Assembly: GCA_022059125.1 (NCBI GenBank)
Contig: JAEUWY010000001.1
Coordinates: 5,691,596 to 5,755,595, forward strand
Direction of reading: 5' to 3'
Length of the DNA: 64,000 nucleotides
Source of the DNA: Corynespora cassiicola
Lineage: Eukaryota; Ascomycota; Dothideomycetes; Pleosporales; Corynesporascaceae
This document shows positions 1-11,840 of this stretch, piece by piece (position 1 is the first letter of the stretch; each line of letters begins with the position of its first letter). Position numbers and translations under genes: made by a program. Below the pieces are notes generated by a model. The model was given only the letters and a program-made list of their open reading frames with translations, made no database searches and had not been told where the DNA came from.

Positions 1-1
1 C

Positions 2-166
2 CATGGTGGCAGCGGCAACTTTGGAGCATCGGCTAGGAACGTGAGGCTCGTAGATGGCGGGCAAACCCTCGAGGCCGAGCTGAGGAGAGGCGGCGATTGG
101 GTCACCAGCTCGATTGTGCTGGATGAGAGGATAGGAAACAAGAACGGATGCCTAGAGCTTGTTTAG
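2..166 (+). CDS. CVNH (cyanovirin-N homology) domain protein, 3' end only
   Basis: The window opens inside a gene. The frame starting at base 2 is open for 54 codons and stops at 164-166. It reads as the second half of a cyanovirin-N homology domain: a GNFxxSxRNVRL strand, a region giving L-AEL, then W-x-x-SSIxLDExIGNxNGxLE next to the C terminus. CVNH domains are a tandem pair of about 50 residues each, and the protein stops just where the second repeat should end, so the first repeat lies off the left edge. Family members in fungi are small carbohydrate-binding lectin-like proteins, mostly of unknown role. The start and any upstream exon or partner domain cannot be seen. The call rests on motif recognition by eye. 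Confidence 0.72.
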   Translation, partial: HGGSGNFGASARNVRLVDGGQTLEAELRRGGDWVTSSIVLDERIGNKNGCLELV

Positions 167-761
167 GAATGTAGCTTGGGCACGGTAAAATGACGTAGAT
201 GAAAAGTTTATGTACGAGTGAGATAGGAATTGCAAAAGATTGAATTGCATCATGACCCTAAACTTAGCCTCTGGGAGATGTCAGGTTATGTCGCCGGCAT
301 GGATGGGACCGAGCAAAGCACCAGCTCAGTGGCCGCGATTTGCATCAACACATCTAGTATGATACTTACCTAGTGACTAGATTCAGTCTTTTTCCGATTC
401 ATGGAGCTGAACATGTGCTGCGAAAGTGCACCAATTCAATTCTTTATATGTGGTCGCTCCAATAAATGATTTTACATCTACCTAGGTACCAAGCAGTGGA
501 CTATGATGAGCTTCTGCGACAGATGAAAGATAGATGATTATTGATGAATGATTGCAAACTCGCCGAGGTCGCAGTTCTTCGCTTCCCCGTCTTATCGATA
601 GAGGAACGGCACGTGTTAGCTCTTGGCGTTTTGACCTCCAACTTTTTTCCGTCAATCTCGCTGTCCAAAGCACCATCCTGACCCATTCTGGCACCACATG
701 CCGCTGATTGCCTTTAGTCTTTGTCTCTACAATTGAATTGATTCCTACTGAACCAGTCACA
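167..761. other. Intergenic region with no supported gene
   Basis: Between the CVNH stop and the RRM gene start. Short open frames on the minus strand (482-760) have no recognisable protein features and overlap the presumed promoter of the RRM gene. I see no RNA gene or repeat. Confidence 0.5.
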
Positions 762-1858
762 ATGTCGCTTCCTCGAATCTCGCGGCTGGGTCGCTCTCTT
801 CTCTCCAGGGGCTTTGTTCAACCGCGTATTGCAGGAGCACGCTTCCCCTTTGCCACAATAAGTGCATCACAGCGGGCCTTCACAAATGGGCCCCGTCTTC
901 TTCAGGAAACAAGCCAATCTGGAAATGCCCAGGCGTCGGACCCCATATCTCCTGACAATAAACACAAACCCAACGAACGCGGACTCGTTATCCTGAACGT
1001 GCCAAGAACGACCCTCAAGTCCGACATTGAATCATTTTTCACCAAGAATGGCTTTGAGATGTACGTAAGGTGCTCTTAAAGCACCTAATTGGCTGCGAAG
1101 CTGCTGCGCCGCGAACTTCGCGCGTACCGCGCGATATCACGTGTCCCGGGCTAATTTTTATCGTCAGAACGAATGTGCAGTACAGCATCGATCGCTTCAC
1201 ATTTCAGAATGAGCCCATGTGCTTTGTTCAGCTTGCAGATTCTACGCAAGCAACAAAGGCAATTGATGTAATCAACAAAAGCCAGCCCTTTGAGCGCGTC
1301 ACTGCACGGCTGCTTTATCCAGATTTTGCCTGGGGCCAAGGGCGAGCCCAAGAAAATGATCGTTTCGTTTCCTACGATGATGCAGGCATTGACCAAGCTG
1401 TCCGCCCCATGATAGAGGGCCGCCGTGTAGTCATCAGGGTCAAGACGCCCGGTTGGAGCAACAAAAATGTTGGTATCCGTGAGGCAAAGGTCATCTTGCG
1501 AAACACATTCGAGCAATTTGGCATCGAATCTATCGGCGCAATTGCCCCCAACTTTGGCGACAAGAAATTGGCCCCGCGATTCCTTGCCTTGATGGATTTT
1601 ACAACCAAAAAAGGCGCCGAGGCAGCCATGGAGGCCGTACATGGCAACGAGGTCGAAGGCCGCCTTGTCTGGGTGGAGCCATCAATCTTGACTGCTTTAA
1701 AGGCTCAGCAGCTCCGCAAATTGGCGCCCGCGCAGTTGAAAGAAATGCAGACGAAGGGCATTGCGCCGGCCGATGAGGATATCGATAGTGTGAAGAAGTA
1801 CACCAAGAGGCCCCGAGGGCAGAAGAAGCCTCGAGAGCAGAAAAAGTCAAAAGCCTGA
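762..1858 (+). CDS. Two-RRM RNA-binding protein, probably mitochondrial
   Basis: Two exons, 762-1060 and 1168-1858, give 329 aa. The intron 1061-1167 starts GTACGT, has a GCTAAT branch-like site and ends CAG; it joins phase 2 to phase 2 and restores an RRM strand across the junction. The ATG at 762 is chosen because it gives an N terminus rich in Arg, Ser and Leu with no acids, typical of a mitochondrial presequence. The first RRM (about residues 65-150) starts with ILNVPRTTLKSDIESFF. A second RRM-like fold (about 175-265) contains RRVVIRVKTPGW and later FLALMDFTTKKGAEAAMEA. The tail is Lys/Arg-rich. A role in mitochondrial RNA handling is inferred from the presequence and domains; the precise orthologue is not recognised. 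Confidence 0.82.
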
Positions 1859-4445
1859 AAGCTCATAGCATCTGAGGCTATACTGAAGAAGACGTCGAAT
1901 CACCCATGCTTACGAAGCATCTCTCCTGTACCCATCTCAGGATCATCTAATGCGTCGATTTCCGATATGTATTATATATGTAATTGAAAAATGGAGGCAG
2001 CTGATGGACAAGATATCGATCTGTTGCTGGTCTTGTACGTTGAAACATGGCAAATTTATCCAAACACACGCGCCGCAACGTACACATAGTCTGCTTCGTC
2101 ATCATCGTCCTTGGTGACGAGCGCTAAGTTCATTCCTGTCTACGGGACCAATCTGACGTTCGGCCCACCAAGGGCCCTACGCTACCAGTGACAATGCTGC
2201 GCATCCCTTAATATCACGCATAGATGCTGCTGATAATTCTGTGATGCCTCTTCTTCAACTGTATTGCCTTTTTCAGGGCGAGGGGAATGACCATCTCTCG
2301 TATCTCTAGAGACTATCTCCTCGTCCTCTAGTCTGTGTGCACACCACATGATACTTATTTGCGCCAGAAAAGTATCATTTAAAGACGGTTCGTGGAGATG
2401 AACATTAACGGAAGTAATGAAATACACATTACTGTAGGCAAATTTCATGCCTCAAGGCCGGACGCACACACAGACCTCCAAGCAAAAATCACTCAAAAAC
2501 GAATCCACTCTTCCTGTATACTCTTCCAAGACTTTCTGACAGCTGCTGGAACCTTTTGTAATCTCTCAATCATAAATTGTGGGTATTGAATAAATGGAGA
2601 ATATTTCAACTGTCAAATAAAATTTTAAAACAGTATGGAGATGGGCGTGCATGAATGCTTGAATAAAGGAATTACCGCAGTTGATGTCTGAATTCCACCG
2701 GGATTTGCGGAGACTTGGTTCATGGAAACCCATGACGGGTAAAATATCACCTGCCCTGGTAGGTTCTCCTCCTGATCAGATGTCTAGCACGTTACTTTTT
2801 AGGACAGGTGATTTTGTAGCTGAGACAGAATGCAGTAGATGTTCTTAGAACAAGCTAGAAATGTGAGCTGGAGGACTTTAGGAGGGCTACTGGCTCTTAT
2901 GGACCAATGGAGGGGAGTTACACACACTGTGCCGCTACGGACGATTGCCATCGCTCAAGGCGAAGCAGCCACTGAATACTAGGGTCAAAGCTAAAGCTAA
3001 ATCGTGCGGAAAAGGCATGTTGATGATTTGGTGCTGACTTTCGCTTTGATGGTGAACTGCATGAGATATGAATTAGCTGTCGGCTCTCAAAAGAGTGGCG
3101 CCACTCTCATGTGCCCACATGTGTCCACATGCGCCGACATGCATATAAACCTCGGAACAACTGCTGGTTTGGCGATAAAATTTTACGCGACAGGGATTAA
3201 AAACATGTAAAAGAGCCAGAGAAGCCCCCACAGACAACTACCCAAAGCGATCACTCTCAACAAACACGAAAACAACGAAGAAATACATGCGATTGATGCA
3301 ATTGTGCTCTGTCATATGACTACCCGCCTGTAAATCTCCTCCCATCACACTGGGATACTCCTGCCTGCTTTGAAATCTGCGCAATTTATATATGGTGATC
3401 ATGACGGCAATGTCACGTGAGAACGCGAAGGCGCGCCTGAAGGTCAAATAGCTCCACCTCCCTGGCATCTGGGGTGTCGCTTTCGATTATTTTTATGGAA
3501 ATATACATGAGTGAACAATATTCGAAGCATCTTCCACATCTTATTTTACCAATAGCTTCTACACATACCATTTCCGAGTATTTTTAACATGCGCGATCAA
3601 ACGGAAGGAAGCCGCGATGGTAGTGCTCCTCGTGCCATTTAGTTGCAGCCGCTTTGACTAACCTCTTATTAGATTATATCAAGCTCATGGGTAACTCAGA
3701 TCTGGCTGAAAGTCAGAAGTCCAAAACCGAAAAAGCGAAAAAAACGAAGCTCGATAACGAGAAACCCAAACCGATTTGCACGCAACGAAAGGAGCTGCCA
3801 GGCTCCAAAGAATACAGATGTTCAGGTGGTGTCAGCGGTGTCAAGCAAGACATCAACTATGCAGCACCGATGAAGGATGAGCGCCGTCAGATCTGGGTAG
3901 ATTATGATACCAATGATACTAGAGGCGGCCTTGGTGACTAAATTTGACAATTATTTCGCAGGCTTCACGCGTATAAGGCGTTTCTAGTGAACGATCGGAA
4001 AAGCGTCCAACATGGCCGGAATCTCCACATGTCTTGTTAGTAGAGGTCATGGGTTGTCTAGAAGCTCCATCAGCGCGAGCTACCCAAGCACAATGCAATT
4101 CGTCCCTGTATCGAGAACCACAACATAGACACTTCCCACAACAAATAACAAACGGATTACATTCCAGATACACAAACAACAATGTGATCCTTTAAATGTT
4201 CAACAGATGTCCGATTTCAGGCAGAGAGAGGACGCGCGGCCCCTCCGCAACTGTGGTATATATAATCTGTTCTGTTCTGTGCGGAATCCACCCAACCGGC
4301 CGATGGTACTACCCATGCATGCAAAGTGACATTTCAAGTACACCGATCCATACCCAGGACCGCATAGCGCGAAACCGTAGAAACTCCGTGTATCAAATGC
4401 TTTCATAATCTTCTATTTGTGCTCGAAACTCGACGTGTCTGTGAC
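1859..4445. other. Long intergenic stretch without a convincing gene
   Basis: Several short open frames occur (for example 2392-2589, 3004-3210 and 3654-3941 on the plus strand). The best is 3654-3941, whose downstream part is Lys-rich and contains EKPKPIC, but it lacks a full family pattern and its neighbouring frames give no clean splice partner. I therefore do not call a gene. No rRNA or tRNA was seen. Confidence 0.45.
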
Positions 4446-4882
4446 TCATATCGCGCTGGGGTACAGCATGACCCTGACGGAGGCGCCAAAGGATTGAGGG
4501 GGAAGGTTGCTGCGGAAGGAAGCGCGGACGGCGCCAGAGTTGCCTGGGGAGTGTGTCAGAATGCGTGGGCGGGATGCGATGAGTCCGTCGGGCGCACTCA
4601 CCGTGGGTCTTCCTGATCTTGCCCCAGATGACGCGGAGCTTGCTGCCGCGCACCTCCCTGGTGGCGCGGTAGATGTAGGCGACGCGCTTCCCAAGGTACC
4701 ACTGGGCAGCCTCCTTGTTGGCTACGCCCTCGAGGGACAGCAGCGAGACATTGGGGTTGGTGTTGCGCTTGCCGCGCTGGTAGCTGACGTGGCGGCCCTT
4801 GACGTACACTATAACGGTCAATTGGGAGGCCCCTCTAGGCAGACGGGCTTGACATACGGCGGTGGCTCTTCTCGACGGACAT
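4446..4882 (-). CDS. rpl33: 60S ribosomal protein eL33 (L35Ae family)
   Basis: Three exons on the minus strand, 4858-4882, 4602-4808 and 4446-4543, encode 109 aa, the normal length for eL33. The introns are 4809-4857 (GTATGT...TAG, 49 nt) and 4544-4601 (GTGAGT...CAG, 58 nt); both restore the frame. Diagnostic stretches are [20 protein letters not shown] near residue 10, [20 protein letters not shown] in the middle, [17 protein letters not shown] across intron 2, and the C terminus [16 protein letters not shown]. The very short first exon (25 nt) fits genes of this family, which often carry an intron just after the start codon. The protein is a structural component of the large cytosolic ribosomal subunit. 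It is divergently oriented from the gene at 6025. Confidence 0.97.
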
Positions 4883-6024
4883 GGCGGGTGATGTGTGGTG
4901 GTCTTGGCGTTGTCGCTGGTGTTGTCCGTGTATTTTGGAGCTGACGTTGTGTGTCGGGGCCGGCCAAATGCTTTTTCCGCCCCGGCCGAAGCGGGACCAC
5001 CCGGGCCCTAGCGCCGCTCCCCCGGCTTTCTCGCCCACGCCCGCGGCCAGCCCTTGGCCAGCCCATTGTCGCCCTTCCATCCAGCTGCAGCCTGCCCTTT
5101 TCCGCTTCAGACGCGCCCGTGGCTTCGTGGGGACGATCAGGACTGCTCTGCCAGCCGCTTGCGGATTCCTGCATGGCCTGTCCGAGCGTCCTCACCACCA
5201 CCACCACCACGGCGAAACACCCCACCGCACCACCACGTAGACGGCTTATCGATAAATGCCAGGCTCCACACCCCACTAGCCGCACCGTACTGTACAGCAC
5301 TGCATGGCCGTTGTCTGCTTCTGAGCAAGCCCTTCTCGATTGAAACTCTGCAAATGAAACCACCCCACTCTCTATTGACTCCTCCCGCCCGTCGTCCCAT
5401 GACGTACCAGCCGGGGAATATGTGAAGAGAAGCCGTTCGTTGCGAGTCACGCACTCAGCCCCTCACTTGCAGTCATTCGCGCTGTGCCAGCCTGCACACC
5501 CTCAGGCCGCGCTGGCGCCCGCACGCGTACAGTCATGTCCCGTCTTCACTGCCTCATTCGGCCGGGAACGACAGCGGGCTCCGCGCTCCAGACACCCGCC
5601 TTCGACCCGCTTCGAGCGTGTTCCATGGGAGGTACATGGCACCGTCGATTGTTGTGGGCCAGGGGGGTTGAATCGCTGCCCATGCCATGCACTCGAGCCT
5701 ACTGTGCAACGTTCGGCCCGCACCAAAACCACTGCTTCGGCTTGTGCCGCACAGCCATGTCTATTATTTGCCCGCCAGCACAGCTACGCGCCTGCACTCG
5801 CCCTTGGGTCCGGTCAGATCGAGCCTCGAGGCATCGAATCACATACGTACTCCCCACGCACCCGCCCAATCAGCGCGCGCTACGTTGAGAATCCCAATCG
5901 CGACCGGGTCACCGCACTTTGCCTGCATGCAGGCCACCTAGGCCCAACGCAGTGCCCGCAACCCAAGCCAGCCGCTAACTTTTGTTTAAATGCAAGGTAT
6001 CCCCAGATTTGCACCACAACAACA
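4883..6024. promoter_or_regulatory. GC-rich divergent intergenic region
   Basis: About 1.14 kb between the eL33 start (leftward) and the DUF7923-like gene start (rightward), so it should hold both promoters. It is GC-rich and carries a CAC triplet run near 5197-5215. Long open frames here on both strands (such as 4881-5240, 5054-5425 and 5422-6177) are low-complexity Pro/Arg/Ala frames of the sort GC-rich DNA gives by chance. I do not treat them as genes. Confidence 0.5.
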
Positions 6025-7299
6025 ATGGCAGAAGTACCTCCCGTCCCAGTGACCTACCGCGAGCGGCTGGCCCAGTTCCGTATCCTCGACGAGAAGAGGT
6101 GCGAGCTCATAGAGGTACGTCGACTCATCACGAGGGGCTACAAAAGTGGAGCCGCGGGACACTCGCTAACGCCTTGAGCGAAACAGGAACTGCTCGACAA
6201 ACTCGAAAAGACCGAGGCGAGACTCACGCAGACCGAACTCGACCTGAACTCTGAGCAGAATGTCAGGCGAACCCTGCAGGCTGAAGTCGTCGACGTGAAG
6301 GAGAGGGAGAGCGCTTTGGCTCAGAAACAGGTCAGCCTCCCGGCAAGGCCCCGATAAGGCCCAACGCTGACCTTTGCTTAGGCCCGCCGGCCGTTTGCCC
6401 TAGTACTCATCGACGCGGATGCCGACGGATTTCTTGTAAGTACAGCCCGTGCCGAAAATGTCTGCCCGATGCTGATGATCTCAAGTTCCAAGACAAATAC
6501 CTCACCCGCAAGGCTCAAGGTGGCGAGTCTCTAGCCGACGAGCTGCTAATCCGGGTACGCGAGTATCTCCGCACCGACTTCGAAGATGCCGATTCCCTGG
6601 ACATTGTCGTTCGAATCTATGCCAACCTAGAGGGCATGGCCAACTTTTTGGTTCGACAAGACAAGGTCAGGAACCTCGGCCAGCTTCGTGCCTTTTCAAC
6701 CGGCTTCTGCGGGAGAATTTCCAGCTTCGATTGGATCGACGTTGGTGTTAGCAAAGAAGGCAACTCTGGGAGGAAGGTGCGAGGTAAGTCATCCCGAACG
6801 CATTCAGTCGTCTGCTTTTGCCTATACTGACTACTCCTCAGAGAATTTGTCCTTTTACACCTCAAACTCACATCTCCGCCACGTTATCGTCGGTTGTTCG
6901 CCCGTTGACCTTCCCTCTTCTCTTCTTGCAACTCTTCCCCTCGAGAAGATAACCTTGGTCGAATCCTTTCCACTTCCCGAGGCCATTACATCGCTTCCCA
7001 TTAAGGTCGCCAAATTCCCCTCGCTGTTCATGCCTCTGCCGTCTCCAAAGTCCCCTCGACCACGCGGACGCAACGGCCACGGTAGCGGGCACCAACTTCA
7101 GCTTATGCAGCAGGAAGATCCTGATGGCGGCTCAACATGGCTAGTTATTCAGCCTGAGAGGAGCAAATCCCAGGCACCCGGACCCAGACGGCGAGGAGGC
7201 TCCGAGGACGGTACCACCAGCTCCAACCTGAGCATTTCCATCGGGCCTGACAACACCGTCAGTGTAGACAGCGGCAGACGAAGGCGCATCATGGGCTAG
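6025..7299 (+). CDS. DUF7923-like protein without its usual CCCH fingers
   Basis: Five exons (6025-6114, 6187-6330, 6382-6435, 6486-6783, 6842-7299) give 347 aa. Donors are GTACGT, GTCAGC, GTAAGT and GTAAGT, and every junction keeps frame. Residues 1-80 are charged and helical, probably coiled coil. The central part starts with FALVLIDADADGF and continues with VRIYANLEGMANFL, then FCGRISSFDWIDVGVSKEG, then HVIVGCSPVD and ITLVESFPLP. This order of motifs is that of the domain found in fungal CCCH zinc-finger proteins (DUF7923, NYN/PIN-like in appearance). The Cys/His fingers that often follow are absent; the C-terminal 70 residues are instead Arg/Ser/Gly-rich. RNA-related activity is a family inference only. 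The upstream frame stays open to 5422, but the extension looks non-coding. Confidence 0.8.
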
Positions 7300-8740
7300 G
7301 GCTGCAGGGGAATCACGTCGGGATTGAGCGTGTGAGCGTGTGAGCGTTTAAGCATGGTCAGGGAGCATTTTCCAGGTCTCGGAGTTGGTTTTGAAAAAGG
7401 GTCGCATCTTGGGTCTAGGTGGCATTTGGCATTTGGCATATTGTTTTTTATACGCAAATTTCTTGTTTTTTGACACCCTCCCTCTCATCTTGGTCCCCGT
7501 GAGCAGACCCTGCTTGATTGCCCCATCATCAATCATGAGGCCGGCTTATTGAAGCCTGGCATGCCCGCGTGCACTGTCACACTTGGCATGCATGCATGCA
7601 TGGGGAATCATGACTCCCAACCGACAACAACGTCAGGGTACATGCGAGTATGCTTTCTTTTTCTTTTTCTTGATGATTTTCCTCTAGTCGGATGCGTCAT
7701 CCATGACTCGACGTGTGCATCCAGCGCTTGCAGGAAGAGGAGGCCAGGAGGCCTTATCGGTATGCAGCTTATGCGCGTCTCTTCCAGCCACGCGAAGGGT
7801 TTTTCTTCTTTGCCATTCATCATCCTGCATGGAGTCATGATTCCCATGAGGAGATCTGTCTGCGGGGTATTTGGGATTTTGCCGTGGGGGTGGGTTTATG
7901 GAGGGAGCTTGTGTCTGACCGCACTTGACGTGTGGGCTGGTTGGTCATATGACATTTTAGTGGGCTGTGGTTCGTGGGCTGTGGTTCGTAGGCTATGGCA
8001 ATCGTCTTATTCTGCCATTACAATTGGAGTCACTTTCTCTGCGTCCAGCGTCTCACTGGCCGTCATCTGTCCGGAACTAGGAAGGCTTCACATTGACAAG
8101 TACATGAACTCGCGGGAGAAGTGCATCCCGCCATAGGAGCTATGGTGAGTATACTCTGCTTCTGTTGTATTAAGAAGTATCCAGATGCTTTAAAAATGTC
8201 AAATGAACAAATTTCCAGCAAGAATTGCTTTTATATCTACGGTAACAGGAGGCTATTGTAACTTTTGATATTATCTGAGACATTGTGAGTAGATGATGGT
8301 AGCTTAATATCTATTGATTAGATTGTCTGAGAGTACTATCAATATAGCCCGCCGTAGTGACTGGATATAATTTTGAAACAATCGTCATCTGCATAGATAA
8401 TATCTATTGAGCATTTTTTTTCACTGTATATTGGAATATTTCTAAGGGGTCGTCGTGACTTGAGCAACTTTTCCGTTAGGTCAATCCAAACTCATTATCA
8501 TATTATTTTACACACCCATAGACTAGGCGACATCGGTAGTCGTAGTAGAGCAATGTTTGAGGCTAGTAAAAAAACTTTTTTCTACTCAATACTTCATACT
8601 TTACAGTTCAGAGGGCTAAAATAATCCTCAAATAACAGATCTAGTGTTCATTCTAGTTTGAAAACCTAGGAAAACATGTATGACTGAGGAAACTAGACTA
8701 CTAACGGCAGAAGTAACCACCATCGGTCATCTGGAGTCAA
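7300..8740. other. Intergenic region, AT-rich in its second half
   Basis: No supported gene. The 195-codon plus-strand frame at 7549-8136 lacks any recognisable motif, and frames on both strands overlap in it. From about 8140 the sequence becomes AT-rich with many stops, consistent with old degraded repeat DNA, and it leads into a SINE-like insertion at 8755. Confidence 0.4.
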
Positions 8741-8894
8741 GTAATATGTTGTATGCCATCAGCTCGATTCCTAGGCCTCATCATCCGTTTTTGTTTCTTT
8801 AGGGCATAGGCCGCCCTTCTGTGTACTTGATTTGTGGCGTGCTACCTCCCTTGAGAGGAGGGTACTAGAAAATCACGATGGTAATATCTTATAT
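8741..8894 (+). mobile_element. SINE-like short element, copy A (with flanking duplication)
   Basis: The 126-bp body at 8755-8880 matches the reverse complement of 42553-42676 along its full length, at about 80 percent by eye, with mostly transition differences. Shared blocks include CTAGGCCTC, GTGTACTTGAT, CTCCCTTGAGAGGAG and TACTAGAAAATCACGAT. The body is flanked by GTAATATGTTGTAT (8741-8754) and GTAATATCTTATAT (8881-8894), a 14-bp imperfect direct repeat (12 of 14) that looks like a target-site duplication. Two copies at unrelated loci, each inside its own different duplication, define the element ends. Family unknown; see the matching copy near 42.6 kb. Confidence 0.7.
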
Positions 8895-8961
8895 TCTCGT
8901 CATTCATATTTACAATTGTCTCATAATCTAGATACGTGAAGTCACTCCATTCCCCATTCCC

Positions 8962-10665
8962 CTACGCCCTCGGGCGGAACTGCAATATAGGACCATCCTT
9001 CATGCTAGCGAATCGATCCTCAATCTGGTATTCTGTAGCCCTCGTACGTCCGACCTCGAGATCCTTGCTTCCCGCACCCAATGTCGTGCCGGGGGATAGC
9101 CTCAAATCATACAAATACAAGACACGCGCAATCGTCACCGTCAACTCAACGTACGCCAACCCCTTTCCGATGCAACCGCGGGGCCCAATGCTAAAGGGGC
9201 AGAAGGCAGCGTGGGCATCCGAGAGATTTGCGTGGAAGGGGTTGGCCTGGGGGTCTGCGAGCCAGCGCTCGGGAATAAAGTCGAAGGGCTTGGGGTAGTA
9301 GTCTGCGTTGTGGTGGATGGCGTAGTGGGGAACACCGACGTCCAGGCCCGCAGGGATATGCTTTCCGTCGACATCGAGGCCGCCAGGCAGAACCTGTCGT
9401 GGCAGAGAACCAGCGACGGGTGGGGTCAGCCGCATAGTCTCGTCAATGCAGGCGCGCAGGTAGGTGCAGCTGCTCAGCTTGGAGCCGGAAACAATCTCTT
9501 CGACATCCGAGAAGTTTTCGCGGATTTCCTTGCACAAGTTTTGAAGTGCGGAGGCGTTGTGGGATAGATAGAAGAACGTCCCAGCCATGGCGGTCGAGGT
9601 CGTATCAGAGCCGGCGATAATCAGCAGGTTGGACTCGCCCCAGAGCTCGTTCATGCTGAAACCCTTGCCAGTTTCAGGGTCCTTTGCATTCAAGAGATGA
9701 AAGAAGAAGTCCTTGCGGTCAACGTCAAGACCCAGCTTAGTACGTTCCATAGCCTGAGACTTGCTGTATTGCATGTACTGGCCACGCTGTGCAGCAATCT
9801 TTCGGAAGAGGAGCTTGTCGAGATGCCAATTGTGGATGGTGAGATGAGTGCCGCACTGCAATGGTCAGTTTTGATTCCAGCGTCAAGATTCTCATAGCTT
9901 TGATGCTTTGACACTTACAATCAGATGCCTGTGTGCAGCGTTCCCGACCAAGTCTACCGCAAACCGGTTTGTGGGGCTTTCCAGCATGCCAAACGCCTTT
10001 CCGAATACCAAGTCGCCCATGATGTCGAACACGAGCCAATTGCACCAATTAGCAACGTTCCATTCTGTGTCCCACTTTTCGTTTGCGCCCGCTTCTTGCT
10101 GCTGCTGCGATTTCTCGCCTAACAGTCGACAAGCGGTCCTCACGTTAGCTAGGATGTACCTCTCGAGGCTCTTGATGGCTTGATCAGAGAACGCATGACT
10201 CATGACGCGCCTCTTGCGGGCGTGCTGCATCTTGTCGATGCTGCTGTGCACATTGACAGTAGCCTTGCTAGCGGGAAATGCGGTGTAAAAGTCGGCCTTT
10301 TTCACGTTGGCGCGGAAACCGTAGATGGTCTTCAGCGCTGAGGCGGTGTCCATGGAGAGGGTGTTGGGTCCCGTACGCACGTAGTGGCCGTAGACCTCGT
10401 GACAGCGCGCCATCTCCAGGTGCCGTGAGCCTTTGTAAGCATACCAGGCCATATAAATGTCCGTCATGGCGGCGAGCTTAGGGCCTGGATACTTGGCAAG
10501 CGGGTGAAGGGTGAGACGGTAAATGATGCCCGCGGATATCTGGTCTTCATGTCAGATGGGCCGGGTGAGATGGAATGGATAGTGGCATACATAGAGACAT
10601 AGCGCTCCAAAGAAATACGCCAGAAGGCTGAGCGGTGACGAGAGGAGCGAGAGTAGAAACTGCAT
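8962..10665 (-). CDS. Cytochrome P450 monooxygenase (CYP65-like)
   Basis: Three exons on the minus strand, 10591-10665, 9919-10539 and 8962-9855, encode 529 aa. The introns 10540-10590 (GTATGC...CAG, CTGAC branch site) and 9856-9918 (GTAAGT...CAG) are both phase 0. The N terminus is a hydrophobic membrane anchor followed by YRLTLHPLAKYPGPKLAAMT, the proline-rich hinge typical of fungal microsomal P450s of the isotrichodermin C-15 hydroxylase type. The I-helix has AGSDTTSTA, the K-helix has ETMR, the PERW motif is present, and the haem loop is FSIGPRGCIGKG with Cys460 as thiolate ligand. All catalytic signatures are intact. Substrate is unknown. It lies 13 kb from the polyketide locus with housekeeping genes between, so membership of that cluster is doubtful. 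Confidence 0.95.
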
Positions 10666-11840
10666 CGTTGCGGCTGGATGGTACCAGGAGTTTTCGGCGG
10701 GGATACTAGCACTCTTCAAATACCATGGACACGGACTCGATGGCAAGCACGCAGCCCTATTTTGTTCGATTGGAAAAGATCACCACCGGGGAAATGAAAA
10801 AGAAACGGGAACCGGTGAATTGAAAACTGCTCTCCACGAGTCAAAGAAGGCGAGCCGTCCAGATGGCACAAAAGGGCACAAATTGGGCCCGCTGACTCCA
10901 TTATAAATACCCCTCCAGGCCTTCCACCACCATCCGCAGTGCCTGCAACACCCATCCGGAGACCCATGGCAGGGCGGAGGGCTTTGTCACCTGGGCAGGT
11001 GCAGCGTTTTCGCGGAGGGCGGATGGAGGCGCGGGCTGCTATTATGTTGCGGCTCACGGCGGCTAAACCCGGATCGCCCATTTTGGGGGGACCGTGCGGC
11101 GGATATTGGAGTGGGCAGCGGATAGCCGGGGTTGATGATGTAAGGGAAAAGAAGGTGGGCCTGGCGGGATCGAGGATGGAGGCGGAATTGCGTGGCTGTG
11201 GATTGGCTCGGGGCCACGACGGGCTGCTGGTGTGTCTTCGATGGCGGTCGAAGGAAGCTAGGATGGATGGGGGGCTTGATAGTGATGCGAGGTTATCGGA
11301 GAGGCTGCAGGTAATGGATTGGGAATGCCTGGCACATCATACGGTAACATGTCGGCAATCTCCTTGGCGCTGCTGTGTGACTGTGAAGGATGGTGATGGA
11401 GTTGGAGGGATTCGAGACGGCATTGCACAGCCACAATCCCAACTACAGCCACGGCCACGGCCACATCGGCATGCACGTCCGCCGGCTGCAGTCGTTCTAG
11501 CACTTCCACAATAATGTATCAGTAGTAGCTTTCTTTCTGGTGCCTCAGCATATTACAAATAATTATCGTACTACAGAGACTATACTCCTCTGTCATTTGA
11601 ATTTTGTAGATTGTCTTCGTTTTTTCAGTGTTTTGCTTCCGCCCAAGTACCCTGATTTTATTAAAGCGAGCGTTTCTGGCATCCTACAGTATGTGCCAAG
11701 GCGGTGAATGAGAATGAGAGGAAGAGGGGCGAGGCAGTGTTTATGAAATATATGACAACCCATCGTTCCCAATGGTTAGTGGGCAGATCTGGGCAGCTTG
11801 TCTTGTCACTTTGAACTTTGCACATATTCTCAAATGCAGT
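10666..11840. other. P450 upstream region and intergenic DNA
   Basis: No supported gene. A TATTTATA-type box lies on the minus strand near 10897-10908, roughly 235 bp upstream of the P450 start, and could serve that gene. The plus-strand frame 10939-11514 is an Arg/Gly-rich chance-type frame without motifs. Confidence 0.4.

Noticed and set aside
3654..3941. Lys-rich frame with EKPKPIC, reminiscent of the start of copper chaperone COX17
   Set aside because: The rest of the Cys pattern of COX17 (CC and twin CX9C) is missing, so the resemblance is superficial.
5422..6177. 251-codon plus-strand frame that runs into exon 1 of the DUF7923-like gene
   Set aside because: The part before the ATG at 6025 is a low-complexity Pro/Arg/Ser frame in GC-rich DNA, with several overlapping frames of equal length on both strands. 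Only the last 30 codons before the 6115 donor look like real protein.
7549..8136. 195-codon plus-strand frame
   Set aside because: No motif, odd composition (Cys/Trp/Ser-rich), overlaps other frames, and sits between clear gene ends and degraded DNA.
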